NCBI GenBank assembly: GCA_905182995.1
Contig: CAJJDP010000040.1
Coordinates: 280,607-344,606, forward strand
DNA: 64,000 nucleotides
Source of the DNA: Paramecium octaurelia
Lineage: Eukaryota > Ciliophora > Oligohymenophorea > Peniculida > Parameciidae
Direction of reading: 5' to 3'
The position numbers and the translations under genes were made by a program. Position 1 is the stretch's first letter, and each line of letters begins with the position of its first letter. Below are positions 13,501-25,474 of this stretch, in pieces. The notes under the pieces are model-generated. The model did no database searches. It was not told the DNA's origin and saw nothing but the letters and a program-made list of their open reading frames with translations.

Positions 13501-16019
13501 AAAAGTTAAATCATTAAAACTCCTAGTGAAGTTATTGGATGTTCATTCCATGATACTACAGGTATGTTGATGACAATACAGGACTCATAATATATTACAA
13601 TTAAGAACAATATATTCTTTAATGGAATTAAAGCTTTGGTTTAGATTAATAACAGTTAATATGTGAAGTTTTAAGGGAATGCTATGGTTTATGTGAAGAA
13701 AAGGATGGTTTAGGAGTATGAAGGAGGTATTGCAAATTGGGCTGTATTTGGAAATTTCATCTATATGGGTGAATATATACCAACTCCAATGACAAGGGAT
13801 ATACTTGATATATCAGGTAATGTAGGATAAGGATCGCAAGATACAGGATTCTTTGTTATGGGTCATAAATGTAGTGATTCTTAAATAACATCATTCTATA
13901 ATAATCACTGTTCAGGAACTGTGTTGGTTTGTTTTGCTGTTAGATAAGTGTCTAGCAAATGTACATATATGTCAGGTCTTTATGCTCATCACAGCGAAGG
14001 AGGAATAATGTTAGCAGTTTAAACTGAGTAAGTATAACTGGAAAATACCATAGTTGCTGAAAACAATAGAAGCATAGTATTAAAATTGGGTTCATGGAAT
14101 TATTATGAAAATAACATTAAGCTTAATAAACTCTTCATCTCTGCTTTAGTTAGACCTGATTGTGTTAAATGCTATTCGAGTTCACTTAGTCCTCATTGCA
14201 AAGATTCCTTTGGTATTTAAATGGGCACTGTCTCCACTACAGCCTTCCCTCCCATTGATACACCCATCTCTTCAGAATTCGACATTATTTGTACACCCTA
14301 AAAGATTGATCTCAAAGTTTATTTAACAAATGTGGAATTCCACAATTTTAGACTCACTTATGACAACTTACCGTAATGTGGTGAAAATGCAGCATTCAGA
14401 TAACACAAAGGAGCACATGATATGTCAGGATAGCATTACCTAGTTAATTCTCCATGTACAAATTGCTAGTTTGAAGCCCTTTTATATAAGTCATTAGGAT
14501 TTGAAGTGAGAAAACTAGGATGGTTTGGTGGTTGTGGTTCTTTTGGTTGTTCAGGATTAATCAACTATTTGATCGAAGATTAAACTGGACATTTCTTTGG
14601 ATAAATCGGTCAAGGTATTGGTAATAATACTTATTTTGGACCCAATGTTACATATTGTACCAGATAAGAGTCATGGAATGGATATTGGTGTCCTGGTAGA
14701 AAGATTACAACTCTAGGCTTCATGAGTACAGCTCCTGACTATAGGAAGAGATTGTATTCACCAATTAAATTAACTGATGGAGAATTCTTTAATGAAATGA
14801 ATAGTTAAATGGAGTGGAGTTGGTTGGGATCAGAACCTTAGAATTTAAGAGAATCTAAATTCGTTGCTCTTATAGCAACTAATACCATAATCAACATGAC
14901 CAATGCAGGAACCAATCCGACTTCATCAGAGTATTAAATGTCTAAAAGAAGAGAAGCTGGTAGTCCCGAAGATTTTGTTATTATAATGTGGCAATTCTAA
15001 GTGTCCTAATTTATTTAAGTATTTGTTGATAACAAAGTCATTCAACCTGGATTAACAACTCATTCTAAGCATCATGATCTATTGAAAATGACTGATCAAT
15101 GTGGAGCCAATAATTATTTCTATGAAAATAGAACTATCCATTTCGTTGTAAATGGATAATTAGGTTGTAGAGTTAAAATTGCACTTAAAAACACACTCTA
15201 AATATCCACTAGATTAGAATTATCTAATGAAGAATTCTATGGTGATAAGTTCTTATAATATGCTAGAGCATAATTAGGAGGAGACCCTTACAACTATTTT
15301 ATCATAGGCATAAAAAAATAAACCAGAAGATTCTTGGAGCAAAGTGTTAGCTATTAAGTTTCAGTGGAATGGGGTATTGTTGATAGTGCAGAAATCGGAT
15401 CTGAATAATCATCCAATTCTAAGACAAACTTAGAAGATTTTGCTAGTAAATTAGAGTTTTTGAATCCACCACCTGAAATTGGTAAGATTCTAGAATTGAG
15501 TTCATCCATATCAGTTGTTGATAAACTGAATTTCCCATCTACAGAGCCAACTTCAGGTATAATTTACATATATTAATTTTAGCTTCTCCATAAGGATCTA
15601 ATACAAACGATTAAAGTAATGGAAATACTAATTCAGGTTAAGGTTAATCAGCAGGAAATAATAACAATAATAACAATAATAATAATAATAACAATAATAA
15701 TGGTAATAACAACTCAAATGATACTGATGTATTATTTACAACAGATGAATAAATTAATTAAATTGATTCTTAGGATGATTCTAATTAAGAGAATATGGGA
15801 ACAATTAAAAAATCAATTAGCAAAGGTGATCCTTAATCGAATACAGTCATTATTGTAGTTTCTGTTATTTGTTCTGTCGTAGGCATCTCTCTGTTAATTG
15901 CTGGATTGTTATATTATAAAAAAGTTAAATTGGCTAAGCTCATTGCTTCCAGAAATCAAAGAGTTGATAATGAATTTTTCAAAATCAATCTCACAGAACA
16001 ATAATTGCAACAATAATGA
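4532..16019 (+). CDS. PKHD1L1-like: PKHD1L1/fibrocystin-like giant membrane protein
   Basis: Rebuilt as five exons (introns 4590-4612, 4741-4765, 5323-5348, 15557-15582) giving 3795 residues. In order: signal peptide (MIVRLMISLLLLLMQ), IPT/TIG domain at about 30-120, another at about 250-330, PA14 at about 365-485, more IPT/TIG repeats near 900-985, 1340 and 1780-1860, a discoidin-like module at about 1608-1741, G8 domain at about 1863-1990, parallel beta-helix region, second G8 at about 2690-2815 (SDPNTWIDNKVP), second beta-helix, an Asn-rich linker, one membrane helix at about 3741-3763 and a short basic tail. This is the architecture of vertebrate PKHD1L1, a large type I surface protein; fibrocystin homologues are known in ciliates. 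The most likely place is the cell or ciliary surface (inferred). Three upstream in-frame ATG choices exist only within 15 nt; I took the first. Confidence 0.93.
15656..15709 (+). repeat. AAT/AAC triplet repeat encoding polyasparagine
   Basis: AAT/AAC triplets encode about 16 consecutive asparagines, interrupted once by glycine. The run lies in the extracellular juxtamembrane linker of the fibrocystin-like protein, just before the transmembrane helix, where it may act as a flexible stalk. Confidence 0.85.
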
Positions 16020-16763
16020 TTTATTATTAAATAAATTATAATAGTAATTTTATATATATAATTCTAAAACGCAGCTTTCAACCTAAAATTATCACAGAAA
16101 GACCAAATATTATTAATTACCAAAAATTTCAATTTTATTTTGGTATTATTTATAAGAGAAAAGAATTATTTAAAGCCTAATTCATTATGTTTGAAATACT
16201 TCCCATTTATTTTAAAATGAACTTTTCACTAAATTTCAAGTATTTAAATTAAGGCAAATTCATACTTATATTTTTATTGACTATCCTATATTCATTATAT
16301 ACTTCTGATAATATAAATAATTAATTAATTCAACTTACTACCAAAAATTTAATTTATTAACATCTTGCCCTTCAATATCTATCATTAAGCAATTTTTATA
16401 ATTTTAAGTAATTATACCCAAGATAAAAGCAACCATTAATATTAATTAAGTAATCTATTATTGAATCTGTTTGTCAGATTAAATACAAGTTACTTTGGTT
16501 ATGATTAAAAATAAAAATTCAATAATTATTGATAATTGAGTTTTTCAATTCGATATCTTTTTTGATTCAAGAATTTAATTGAGAATAAAAATATTTGTAA
16601 GTGGAAAATTAGCACTATTTTTATTTAGGAATCTATTATATATTTAAGACAAGATTCATATTGAAATACTGAAAAAAATGAAACAAAAATGTTCATATAA
16701 ATAGTTGATAAATTAATAATAATAAATTTACTAATAAAATTAAAATTGCAATAAAATAAAATA
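16020..16763. other. Intergenic, with one weak ORF
   Basis: This AT-rich spacer separates the fibrocystin-like gene from the next plus-strand gene. The only notable element is a 105-codon TGA-free frame at 16187-16504 (+) starting MFEILPIYFKM with one hydrophobic stretch. In DNA this AT-rich such a frame can occur by chance, and codon use is not convincing. Confidence 0.4.
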
Positions 16764-17425
16764 ATGTTAAATACAAGTTCAATGAATTTAGGAGACACAA
16801 GCAAAGTTTATAAGCAAAGCAATCAGCTTGGAATTTTGTCTACAGCTATAAGCAAAATAGGAAATTCAGATCATTCATTTCATAAGGGAGTTAAGGCAGC
16901 AAATACTACAAATGTATCTCCCGTAAGGATGCGATTGTTTAGAGAATCACCAGAAAGAAAATAAAGAGGTCTAGATGGATTAGTTGTAGGAGAGTTTCAG
17001 TAATTAAATAGTTTTATAGTTATAGTCCTCGTAAATAAACTTAAGTGGTTTATAGTAGCATTCATTAGAGTTCATCTCCAATGATTCATAAACCTCAATA
17101 GAAACAATCGTTTTAAGATTCACCTACAAGAGCTAAATAGAAGATAGATAGATTTAAGAACTGGGACTCTAAATTAGACATTGAATTGTAATTACAAAAC
17201 ACTGGGATTACTCGAATGGGAAATGATATAGTCTATCAATCTGGTCCATAACTTAATTACACCAAATCAATATAATTTAATGAGAGATTAAATCGAAACA
17301 ACCCTTCAATAACACAATCGGATATTGTATAGCTAACAGCTAAGCTAAATGCAATACCAAGGACAGAATTAACTAATTTTACAAGAGGGTATTATAGTAT
17401 AACTATAAATTAGTCACGCTCATGA
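16764..17425 (+). CDS. Hypothetical small basic protein
   Basis: Two exons (intron 17000-17025, 26 nt) give 211 residues from MLNTSSMNLGD to a TGA at 17423. The protein is rich in Ser, Asn, Gln and basic residues and has no signal peptide or membrane helix. Short SP-type motifs (NVSPVRMR, ESPERK, DSPTRAK) look like proline-directed phosphorylation sites, so a cytoskeletal or nuclear phosphoprotein is possible but unproven. I recognise no family. It converges with the CK2 gene, 185 nt away; that gap holds nothing I can identify. Confidence 0.7.
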
Positions 17426-17610
17426 GTTATCCACTCTTTAATAATCATTGCAAAGGATATTGAAATCAAGTAAAGGCTATTGAAGATGTCTGATAATTTT
17501 TATATTAATAAATTTATTGCTAAAAAATTATATTACATAATAAGAACAGAATTAATAAATACTATATGATAATGGTGTTTATATTTGATATTAATTTAAG
17601 ACTCTAACTA

Positions 17611-18705
17611 TCATTATCTTTTAGAGTTCTTTCTGATTGATTGGAAATAAGGATGCAACATAGCTTCTTTGGCTGTAATTCTTAGATTCTAGTAATTATA
17701 TGGATAATGATTACGTGATCATAGATAAGCATGCTCTGTAATAATTCAATTGCATCAGCCTTAGCCAAATATTCATTGTCTTCATTCACAAATTTGCTGA
17801 AGGGCTTTTTAGGATGTTATCCTAATACGTTCTCAAAGTTGGCACCCAATGAAATGTTGTACTTCTAGAGATAATTCATCAAATCGTCTGTGCCCAACAC
17901 TCTTGCTATTTTATCCAATTGGTCATTATTGTCCTATCCGTGGAAGAATGGCTCTTATTAAAATATTATTCCAGCAAACAAGCACCCCAAACTCCAAATA
18001 TCTAAACTATAATCGTAATATTAATAGTCTAAAAGAAGTTCTGGAGATTTGAAATATCGAGAAGCCACTCTACAGTTATAATTTTTATTGGGGAAATAGA
18101 ACTCTGCCAATCCAAAGTCAATCAATTTCAATAACTTCTTTTCATGATCAATCATTATATTATGAGGTTTGATGTCTCTATGCATTATGCCCATACTATG
18201 ACAATGATCTAGGGCCTTAATTATAAATGTGATTTAAAATTACTTTCAAAATTTCATACATGTAAAAGCGAACATCCTGATCCTGCAACTAAGGATATAG
18301 CACTCTGTAATCTGTGTTGTTGATGAACTCAAGAATCAAACTAGTAGTCTTTGAGGCTGGATCAAACACAACATCAAGTAATTTCAATACATTGTTTTAT
18401 CCATTCAAATTTTGTAATATTTTGATTTCTCTCTTTATCTTCTTCTATCTTACTATTAACTATCTAATAAGTAATACTTGGTTTCAAGGCTTTGATTACA
18501 ACCTTTTGAAGTGTATTTACGTTGATTCCTTCGAAAACCTCTGCATATTTTCCTCTTCCAATTTTCCTGACAATCTCATAATTGTCAAGTTGTCTATTAA
18601 TAGCACTTCAACATACCCATAATGAATATCCATGTTTTCAAATTCGAAGTATGATGGTCTCTTTTTTAGATTTGCATCTCCATAAAGTCGTGGCTTAATG
18701 TTCAT
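17611..18705 (-). CDS. CK2A: Casein kinase 2 catalytic subunit alpha
   Basis: Five exons (introns of 23, 25, 28 and 26 nt) give 330 residues, normal for CK2alpha. Seen in order: glycine loop [21 protein letters not shown] lysine, the basic segment [32 protein letters not shown], activation segment [42 protein letters not shown] and the C-terminal [16 protein letters not shown]2 is an acidophilic Ser/Thr kinase acting in nucleus, cytoplasm and cilia with a beta subunit, which is not in this window. Oddities: LIDFGLAEF carries DFG where CK2 normally has DWG, and SPELL replaces the usual GPELL. The third intron (18216-18243) ends in AAG; conserved protein sequence on both sides fixes this boundary. 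Confidence 0.95.
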
Positions 18706-19388
18706 TGTTGGTATTTTGATAAAATTTCAAATTAATATTATAGTATTTAGTATTCAATTTCGTTAATATATATACAAATGTAATCGCTATTAATTAATCA
18801 ATGTTATCCAACTCATCGAAATACAACTATAAATTATTTACACTCTAATGAAACTATTCTCTGATAGTTAAAATGAACAGTATCTTGAATATCATCAGAG
18901 GGCTAACAAAAATTCAATGGAAAATCTTTAGAAAACTACGTCTTAATTTACACTTGTAATAATGATTTGAATCCTTTTGACCTATTTAATTAAAAATTGG
19001 AATAACTTATCAATAAAATTTTCATAATCTCATCTTAGACATCACTATTTTTCATTTGAATATCCAAATTCTGTTATGCATAATGGTTATCTGTGGTAGT
19101 CTATCATTTTAATATAATTTATAAGCTGTTTAATCTAGAGTCCTAAATTGTTCTAATCTAATTTAGAGTTGATAGAAGATGTTAGATACGATTCGGACTG
19201 TGGAGTATGTATTATTAATTAGTTATAGGTAATTTAGATTGATGACATAAGATAAGATGAAAATAGATAAGTGAATTAAATAGGGTAGTTAATTAGAGAT
19301 AATATTGAATTGGGTAATTAATAAAGAAGTGAAATTTTGTTATTTAATGAGTTAATTCGATCCGTTTTTAATTCAATATTAAATTTAC
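18706..19388. other. Intergenic region between CK2 and first matrix protein
   Basis: A divergent spacer that should hold the promoters of both the CK2 gene (minus) and the matrix protein gene (plus). Apart from the weak minus-strand ORF at 18813-19055 I see only AT-rich sequence. No recognisable box motif stands out by eye. Confidence 0.5.
18813..19055 (-). CDS. Hypothetical 80-residue protein (weak)
   Basis: A minus-strand frame from ATG at 19055 to TGA at 18815-18813 reads MKNSDVQDEIMKILLISYSN and continues 60 residues with balanced amino acid use, several glutamines encoded by TAA/TAG, and an aromatic-rich end. The frame stays open about 10 codons upstream of the ATG before a TGA. No domain is recognised and no partner exon could be joined. 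It may be a small gene or chance. Confidence 0.3.
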
Positions 19389-20574
19389 ATGTAAAAACTA
19401 GCCGTCTTGGCATTAGTTCTTGCTATCACAGCTGCTAAGTTTGTTGATACTCATACTAGCTTGGCTTAAATTAATGCTGATCCTTTTGGACATGTCGTAT
19501 TGTCAGCTATTAAGGCTCACCTTCTTGCTTAAACTCCAGCCAATGAAGTTAACATGTTGTTGAATGGTGTTGGTGCTGGTATTGTACAAGACTAAAACGA
19601 TCATGATCACGCATTTGAACTTGATACAACTACAAACAATAGAGTAATGATTTGTGTAATATTCAGATTGTTGAAGATTTAGAGAAAGAGATCTTATATC
19701 ATCAAAATCAAATTGCTTCCAACACCTAATTGAGAGACGATACTATTGAAGCATTGGCAGTCTCAGAAGAAGACATCAGAGTTACTATTGCAGATATTGC
19801 TAACAACGAAGCTACCTATGCTAGAGAAGAAGCCACAAGAAATTAATAACATGAAACCTTTGTTGCTAAAGTTGCTGCCATCGATGATGTTATTGATGCT
19901 ATTGATGAAGCTGCTAAATTGATCTAACATTTAAGTCTTGGTGCCTCATTTGCCTAATTAAAGAGCAAATATGACACACTTCACAAGAAACTTTCAGATA
20001 ACACTAGTCACAGTGCTTTATTACAAGTATTTAAATAGTGAATACATCTATAGCCAGTCATCACTGCTCTTACAGAACTTGCTACTCACGGAGTCAACCA
20101 AAAAGCTTTGACTAAGATTGCTTAACTTTTGAGTGAAATTAGACAATAATTAGTCAGCGAGAAAGCAGCCAAGACTGTATATAATAAATCTTAATAATTA
20201 AGGATGTTGAAGAGAGATAAGCTGCACATTGGGCTGAATTCTCTGTCCATTTGGCTAATGAACACACCAGATTAGTTGAAAGAAAAGCTTAATTGGAAGT
20301 CTAAATCTAAGAATAAAAAGATACAATTGAAGATGCTTAATCATGGATCGAATTCCACACTTTGGAATTAGAAAACAGTGAAGAAAGACTTGCTGGATAA
20401 TAAGCATGGTATGCTGTTTAATCCCAAATCTATGAAACCTAAACTGCTGAAAGGTATGATATTTTATAGTTATTATCTTATAGAGAAGCCCAATAAGAAA
20501 TAGTTGACAGACTCTAAGAACACATTAGTGAAAAATTGTCAACCACAGCACAATTCATTGCCAGCAGAAACTGA
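19389..20574 (+). CDS. Trichocyst matrix protein (T1-like)
   Basis: Five exons (introns of 23, 27, 26 and 30 nt) give 359 residues. The start MQKLAVLALVLAITAAKFVD is a clear signal peptide. The mature part is a long alpha-helical heptad protein with many Ala, Glu, Gln and Ile/Leu, ending QFIASRN. This matches the Paramecium trichocyst matrix proteins: acidic coiled-coil precursors that are cut and packed as crystals in dense-core granules and expand in Ca2+ on exocytosis. Assignment to the T1 group is from memory of the family's look and is tentative. Codon use is richer in GCT, GCC, ATC and AAC than neighbours, as expected of a very highly expressed gene. The third intron (20177-20202) ends in AAG and the first in CAG. 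Confidence 0.85.
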
Positions 20575-20692
20575 TTTCATTAACAAATAATATCAATTAT
20601 CATTAACATCCTTCCAAACTAATTATTAAATATTAGCTATTCAATTTTCTTAAATATTTTTAATTTTTATACTCAAGATATCAATCATTTAT

Positions 20693-23600
20693 ATGCCTTC
20701 AACCTTAAAACCCTGGACAAGATAAATATTGTTGATGCTCTCTCACTTCCTTACCTTAGAATATAACTCATCAAAGTTAATTCATATGCTCATCCTCTTC
20801 TATTAAATTATTCAGCCTACTTCTTTCATATTTTATAATGCGCAACCTCAACAAGATCAATTAAATAACAGTCTAACCAAAATTACTCTCATTACTAGAC
20901 TATATGTATACATTACTGACTCAATTGTCAAATAATCAATATTTTGGATCATGGTTTTTGTGCAAAATATCATAATTCTCATAGCAGCAATCACGGCATT
21001 TACAAATTACTACTCAAATCACACTCAATCTTAAATTGGATAGATAATTGCTACTGTATTCTCTACCTTTGTCTATTATGTTTCAATAACATTCTATCCA
21101 ATCATTTTGGAAATTAGCCTTTGTTATTCCTCTAACCTAGTTGAATTTATTATTGCTACAATACTAATGATTGAGACTCTGAGTATTATGTTTATAGGTG
21201 AACTCATATTTAGAAGAGGATTAACACTTAAGTCAACGTCGAATTTATATATCAACATTTCAACATACTCATACATAATAAAAACATTCAAAATATCTTA
21301 AATCCTCCTCTTCTATTACCTAGACTCATAAACGATGTTTCCTCTCACAATCCAATGCATCCTAAACATCTTAATATAAATAAGCTATGTAACTGAATTA
21401 TGCAAAATGAAAGTGTATGCTTATCAGATCTATTCCAAAGCTGCTCTAATCCTAAGTTCCATTAGCATAGTATTATCATTTGAAGTCTTGTTAACTTAAA
21501 CTACTATCAGTAACAATTATTGGATACTAGTTTCACTTATTCTAATTAAAATATTATTCATCTGTGATAATTATATGCCAAATTCTATTCAAAATTTTGA
21601 AATTCATCAATTAAAATATTAATTTGCTTAATTAGAACTAAGTAACCCAGAAACTACCTCCACTAAATTACGCACATACATCCTTTGCAGAAGTCATTAT
21701 TAAACCTGTGATAAGAGATCATATTGCATATGTGTATCAAGTAAAGAATACTCAAAAAACCATTATTAAACTGTGCTTAAACTAATTGAAATTAGGTTAG
21801 AATAAAAGTTTTTCGGAAGAGTTGAAAGTTCTAAAGATTCACTAGCCATTGATTATGCTTAAACATTGCTCAAAAATCAATAATTAGTTAAAGTATAATA
21901 GCACATTATTAGATGTCTGTCTCTTAATTAGTCCATATATCCATAAAATAGGTAGAGATTCTCCGCTATTACCACTTTACTGTTGGAATTCTTAAAAGAA
22001 TAAGTCCTAAACTAAGTACTTATTTAAATATCTGAAAATATTGAATCTAATATATAGCATAATAAAATTATAACAGACTCTTTAAAGTCTTTTGTACTTA
22101 ATGAAAGCACAGATCAATAAATTATTCAACAAATGAAAAAGATCATCACAGCTAAAATATAATTTTACAATAATTTCTTGGAACATCAAAATCAAAATTA
22201 TGGAAGTGTTCAATTCGCTATTCAATTCATCAAATAGATCAAATAGTTCAAAGATGTTCTCTTAAGTAGATATGAGTAATTTCCAAGTAACTATCATTAT
22301 ATTATTTAAAGCCATTTCTAATCAAAATTTACTGAAGTACTTTTGTCTGAATATCTTGAATGATTACATAGAAGCATTCAACATTAACAAATGTAAAGCC
22401 TTTGATGATGACAAATATAACACATTTCAAGGATAAATCTACCATAAAATATTTGGTATCAATCCTGCCTATTTCATTACTGAACTCACATCTGATTTGG
22501 ATGTTCTTATAACCAAAAAATCAAGTCAAGCAGTCTCTATTTTAGAATCTTTAAAAATTAATTAATCAAAGGCCCATCAAAATAATGAAATTAACGTTTT
22601 CTTGCCAGAATATGTAATAACATATCACCGTCAACTTGTAGAATCTTTTCTAAATAATGGTAAAAATAAATATTATCAATAATAAAACCTAGCCTTTCTT
22701 AAAATACAAGATAAGGTAATGTTACCCATTTAAATCATGGTTAGCATCAATCATACAACTACTGACAAATTCTCATTTATATTATTCTTTTATGATAGTC
22801 AAGAATACCGATCCTATTTGGCTGTTGATAATTAACTAGAAATTATTAATATAAGCTCAGATATTTAGGATAGTCTATTTTTTAGTGAAACTAAATAACC
22901 TTAAACTTCAATATCAAAAATTATACCAAATTTTTAGCAAATTATTTCCTCCTCCCAAGATATTTTCTTAAATTAAGAAATTAAATTATTAAAGGATTAT
23001 CATAACCAACAAGGATTCTTTTTTTATAATGCAAATATTAAGATTGAAAAGAAATTTCATAATTAATTTTAATGTTATATGGTTGAATTAGATAATATTA
23101 GGCCTATTTCGAGAAAATTAAGAGAAGAAACTTCAACCGTCTACAGGACTTCTACTTCACAGTTTCCTTGTTCTACCTAAAAAATAATGAACATTAATAG
23201 TGAAGTAGATTATTCATGTGAAAAAATGATTCCTTATTCAGATACTGACAACAGAATCAATCCTGAAGGCTCCTTGTGTGTAATATAGCAGGATCCTCAA
23301 ATTATATTCAATACAGAAATGAATGCCATGGGTACATAATAGTTGATGGATTATTATAAAATCTAAAATATGTTTGAGCCATTATCATAAAATAGAATGA
23401 TACACAGTTCTAGATTCTCTTAGGATGATGATTTAAAAAAATAAATGAATAAAATAGTTCATGAGGAAGAAATCAATGAAATTGGGTCTACATCTTCAAT
23501 AACCGCAATAAAAAAATCAAAATATTATAAAAAGTTTGAAATTATATCTGTTTTGATGAAATCTGAAAAGTAATCCAAGAAAATAATTTAAATGAATAAA

Positions 23601-25365
23601 TTTATTGCCCTTTACATATCAATCATCTTGATTGGTCTCATTATAGTATAATTAAATTGTAATTTTATTTTAGTTTATTGTGATGATAGAAAATCTTGAA
23701 GAGTTTATATTTGATATTCAAATTCTCTCAGTTAGGTATGATGTTGTAGAACCGTATGAATCCTTTTATGTCTCTCGATTCTCGCAAGTCAATTATAGAG
23801 AGTAACAAGCTGGTGGCTTTATTAATATTTCTCAATATAATCAATTAACAGCATATCCATTTGCTACATTCGAATTGATGTTTAATCATTTAAGAGATAG
23901 CATGTATAAAGTTTAATAGAGAGAAGAAATAGATCATTTATCAGCCAATCAAAATATTAGTATTTACTTTTTAGAAAATACATATTAAGGTGAAATTAGA
24001 AATGTCACAATAAGATCATTAATTAGCATACTTATCAATTATCAATATGATTTTAAAATAGGTCTGACAACAAAAGCCGTTGTATTCGAAAGTCCTTTTT
24101 TCTACTTCACTGCAAAAAATTATTTGACTATCAAGTAAACTTTTGATGGGTTAAATTAAATTGTATTAGATGCCACATTATAGAGATCCGCTTTAGAATA
24201 ATAAAAATGGCTATCAGTTTTGTTGCCATTTTTAATTTTTAGCTTCCTTTTAAGTCTTGTAATAATATCACATTACAAAGATTATATTTCCATAATGCAT
24301 AAGATATTCTTATATTTAATGAGCTTAGATTCTGTTATTATAGATGATGAAAAACAAAGATTGTAAAAACACCTTAATATTATTACTAATGAAATTAAAA
24401 AAATTAAAACCTATGAGTTTGATATTGAAGCAATTGATATTGAATTGGAATAATCTCATCCCTCCAAGACTAGACATCTCAACAAAAAAGAACAAAAAAA
24501 TGTTTATCTGTACAATAATGACTTAAAAAACTGTGTAATTATTACGTCTTGCCATTTTATTTTACAATTAACTTTTTTTTTGTCAATATTTCTTATCATA
24601 TAACGATATTTAGAAAAATATGAAAAAACTGCTATTGTCTATTAATAAATTAGCGATTTAGGCGTAGATATCCCTACAATCTATGCTTAAAGAGAAGTTT
24701 TATATAGAAGAACATTAAGATACTTTTTTTTATCAGATCAAGAAATTGAAGGAATTTATTAAGTATTATTTAAAGCTTATGATAAAGTTGAAGAATTTTC
24801 AAAATAAAATTTAGATTTTAGTTCAGATCAATATTTATTCGATTAAAATGCCGTTACATTTTACAAGAATGTGAACGAAGGCAATTTATGTGACTATCAA
24901 ACAGATTAATTTAAAGAGCTTTCCAAAACTATTTGCCCAGTAGTTATGAATGGGAATCTTTAGAAAGGGTTATCCTAAATTTTAGCTTATATTCTCTAAA
25001 CAATAAAATCATAGTAATATGAAACAAAAAATTTTACTTAATTACCCACAGACACAAAACTTGAATTAGAAGGAGCAACCATTTTAGGTAATGTTATGTC
25101 AACAATAGTTTATAATTTATATCTTACTCTACTTGATTCTTGTTAACTGTTAATGTTTTATACTAGATTACCCTGCATCGCTTTCTTAACATTTTAGTTT
25201 ATATGTTTTATATTTTATACATTTTTTGGGAATAAACGACACAAATAGTAGTTTTAATCAATCAAATAAACTATATTTTTATTTCCAAGGCAGACATTAA
25301 TTTTTGATGAATTTTTTTATAGAAACTTCAAGTCCATAATAAAAGATGAAGGAATATCCTAATGA
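20693..25365 (+). CDS. Multi-pass membrane protein, TmcB/PAS-like ciliate family
   Basis: Three exons (introns 22287-22311 and 23646-23673) give 1539 residues. The first 300 or so residues hold about 8-10 hydrophobic helices, followed by a cytosolic Cys/His segment (ILCRSHYQTC..CICV), helical repeats, and a PAS-like stretch with LPEYVITYHRQLVE and, about 35 residues on, LPIQIMVSINHTTTDKFSF. Then come a Ser-rich linker, a membrane helix, an extracytosolic loop, and three more helices near the C terminus. This order matches a large ciliate and Dictyostelium group often annotated as tiny-macrocysts/PAS proteins, probably sensory or signalling receptors (inferred). A second member sits at 51302-56445. 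The first intron uses an AAG acceptor. It converges with the kinase gene, 109 nt away. Confidence 0.85.
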
Positions 25366-25474
25366 TTAAAATTTTACTGTGAATTTATACACTTAATAAC
25401 AATTTTGAATTATAAAATAAAAATAGAATTCTTTATTATTATTTATAATTTATAATGACTTTTTAATAATGAAT

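Noticed and set aside
18314..18622. A plus-strand ORF of about 100 codons.
   Set aside because: It is antisense to the conserved N lobe of CK2alpha, and its composition is that of a reverse-frame shadow.
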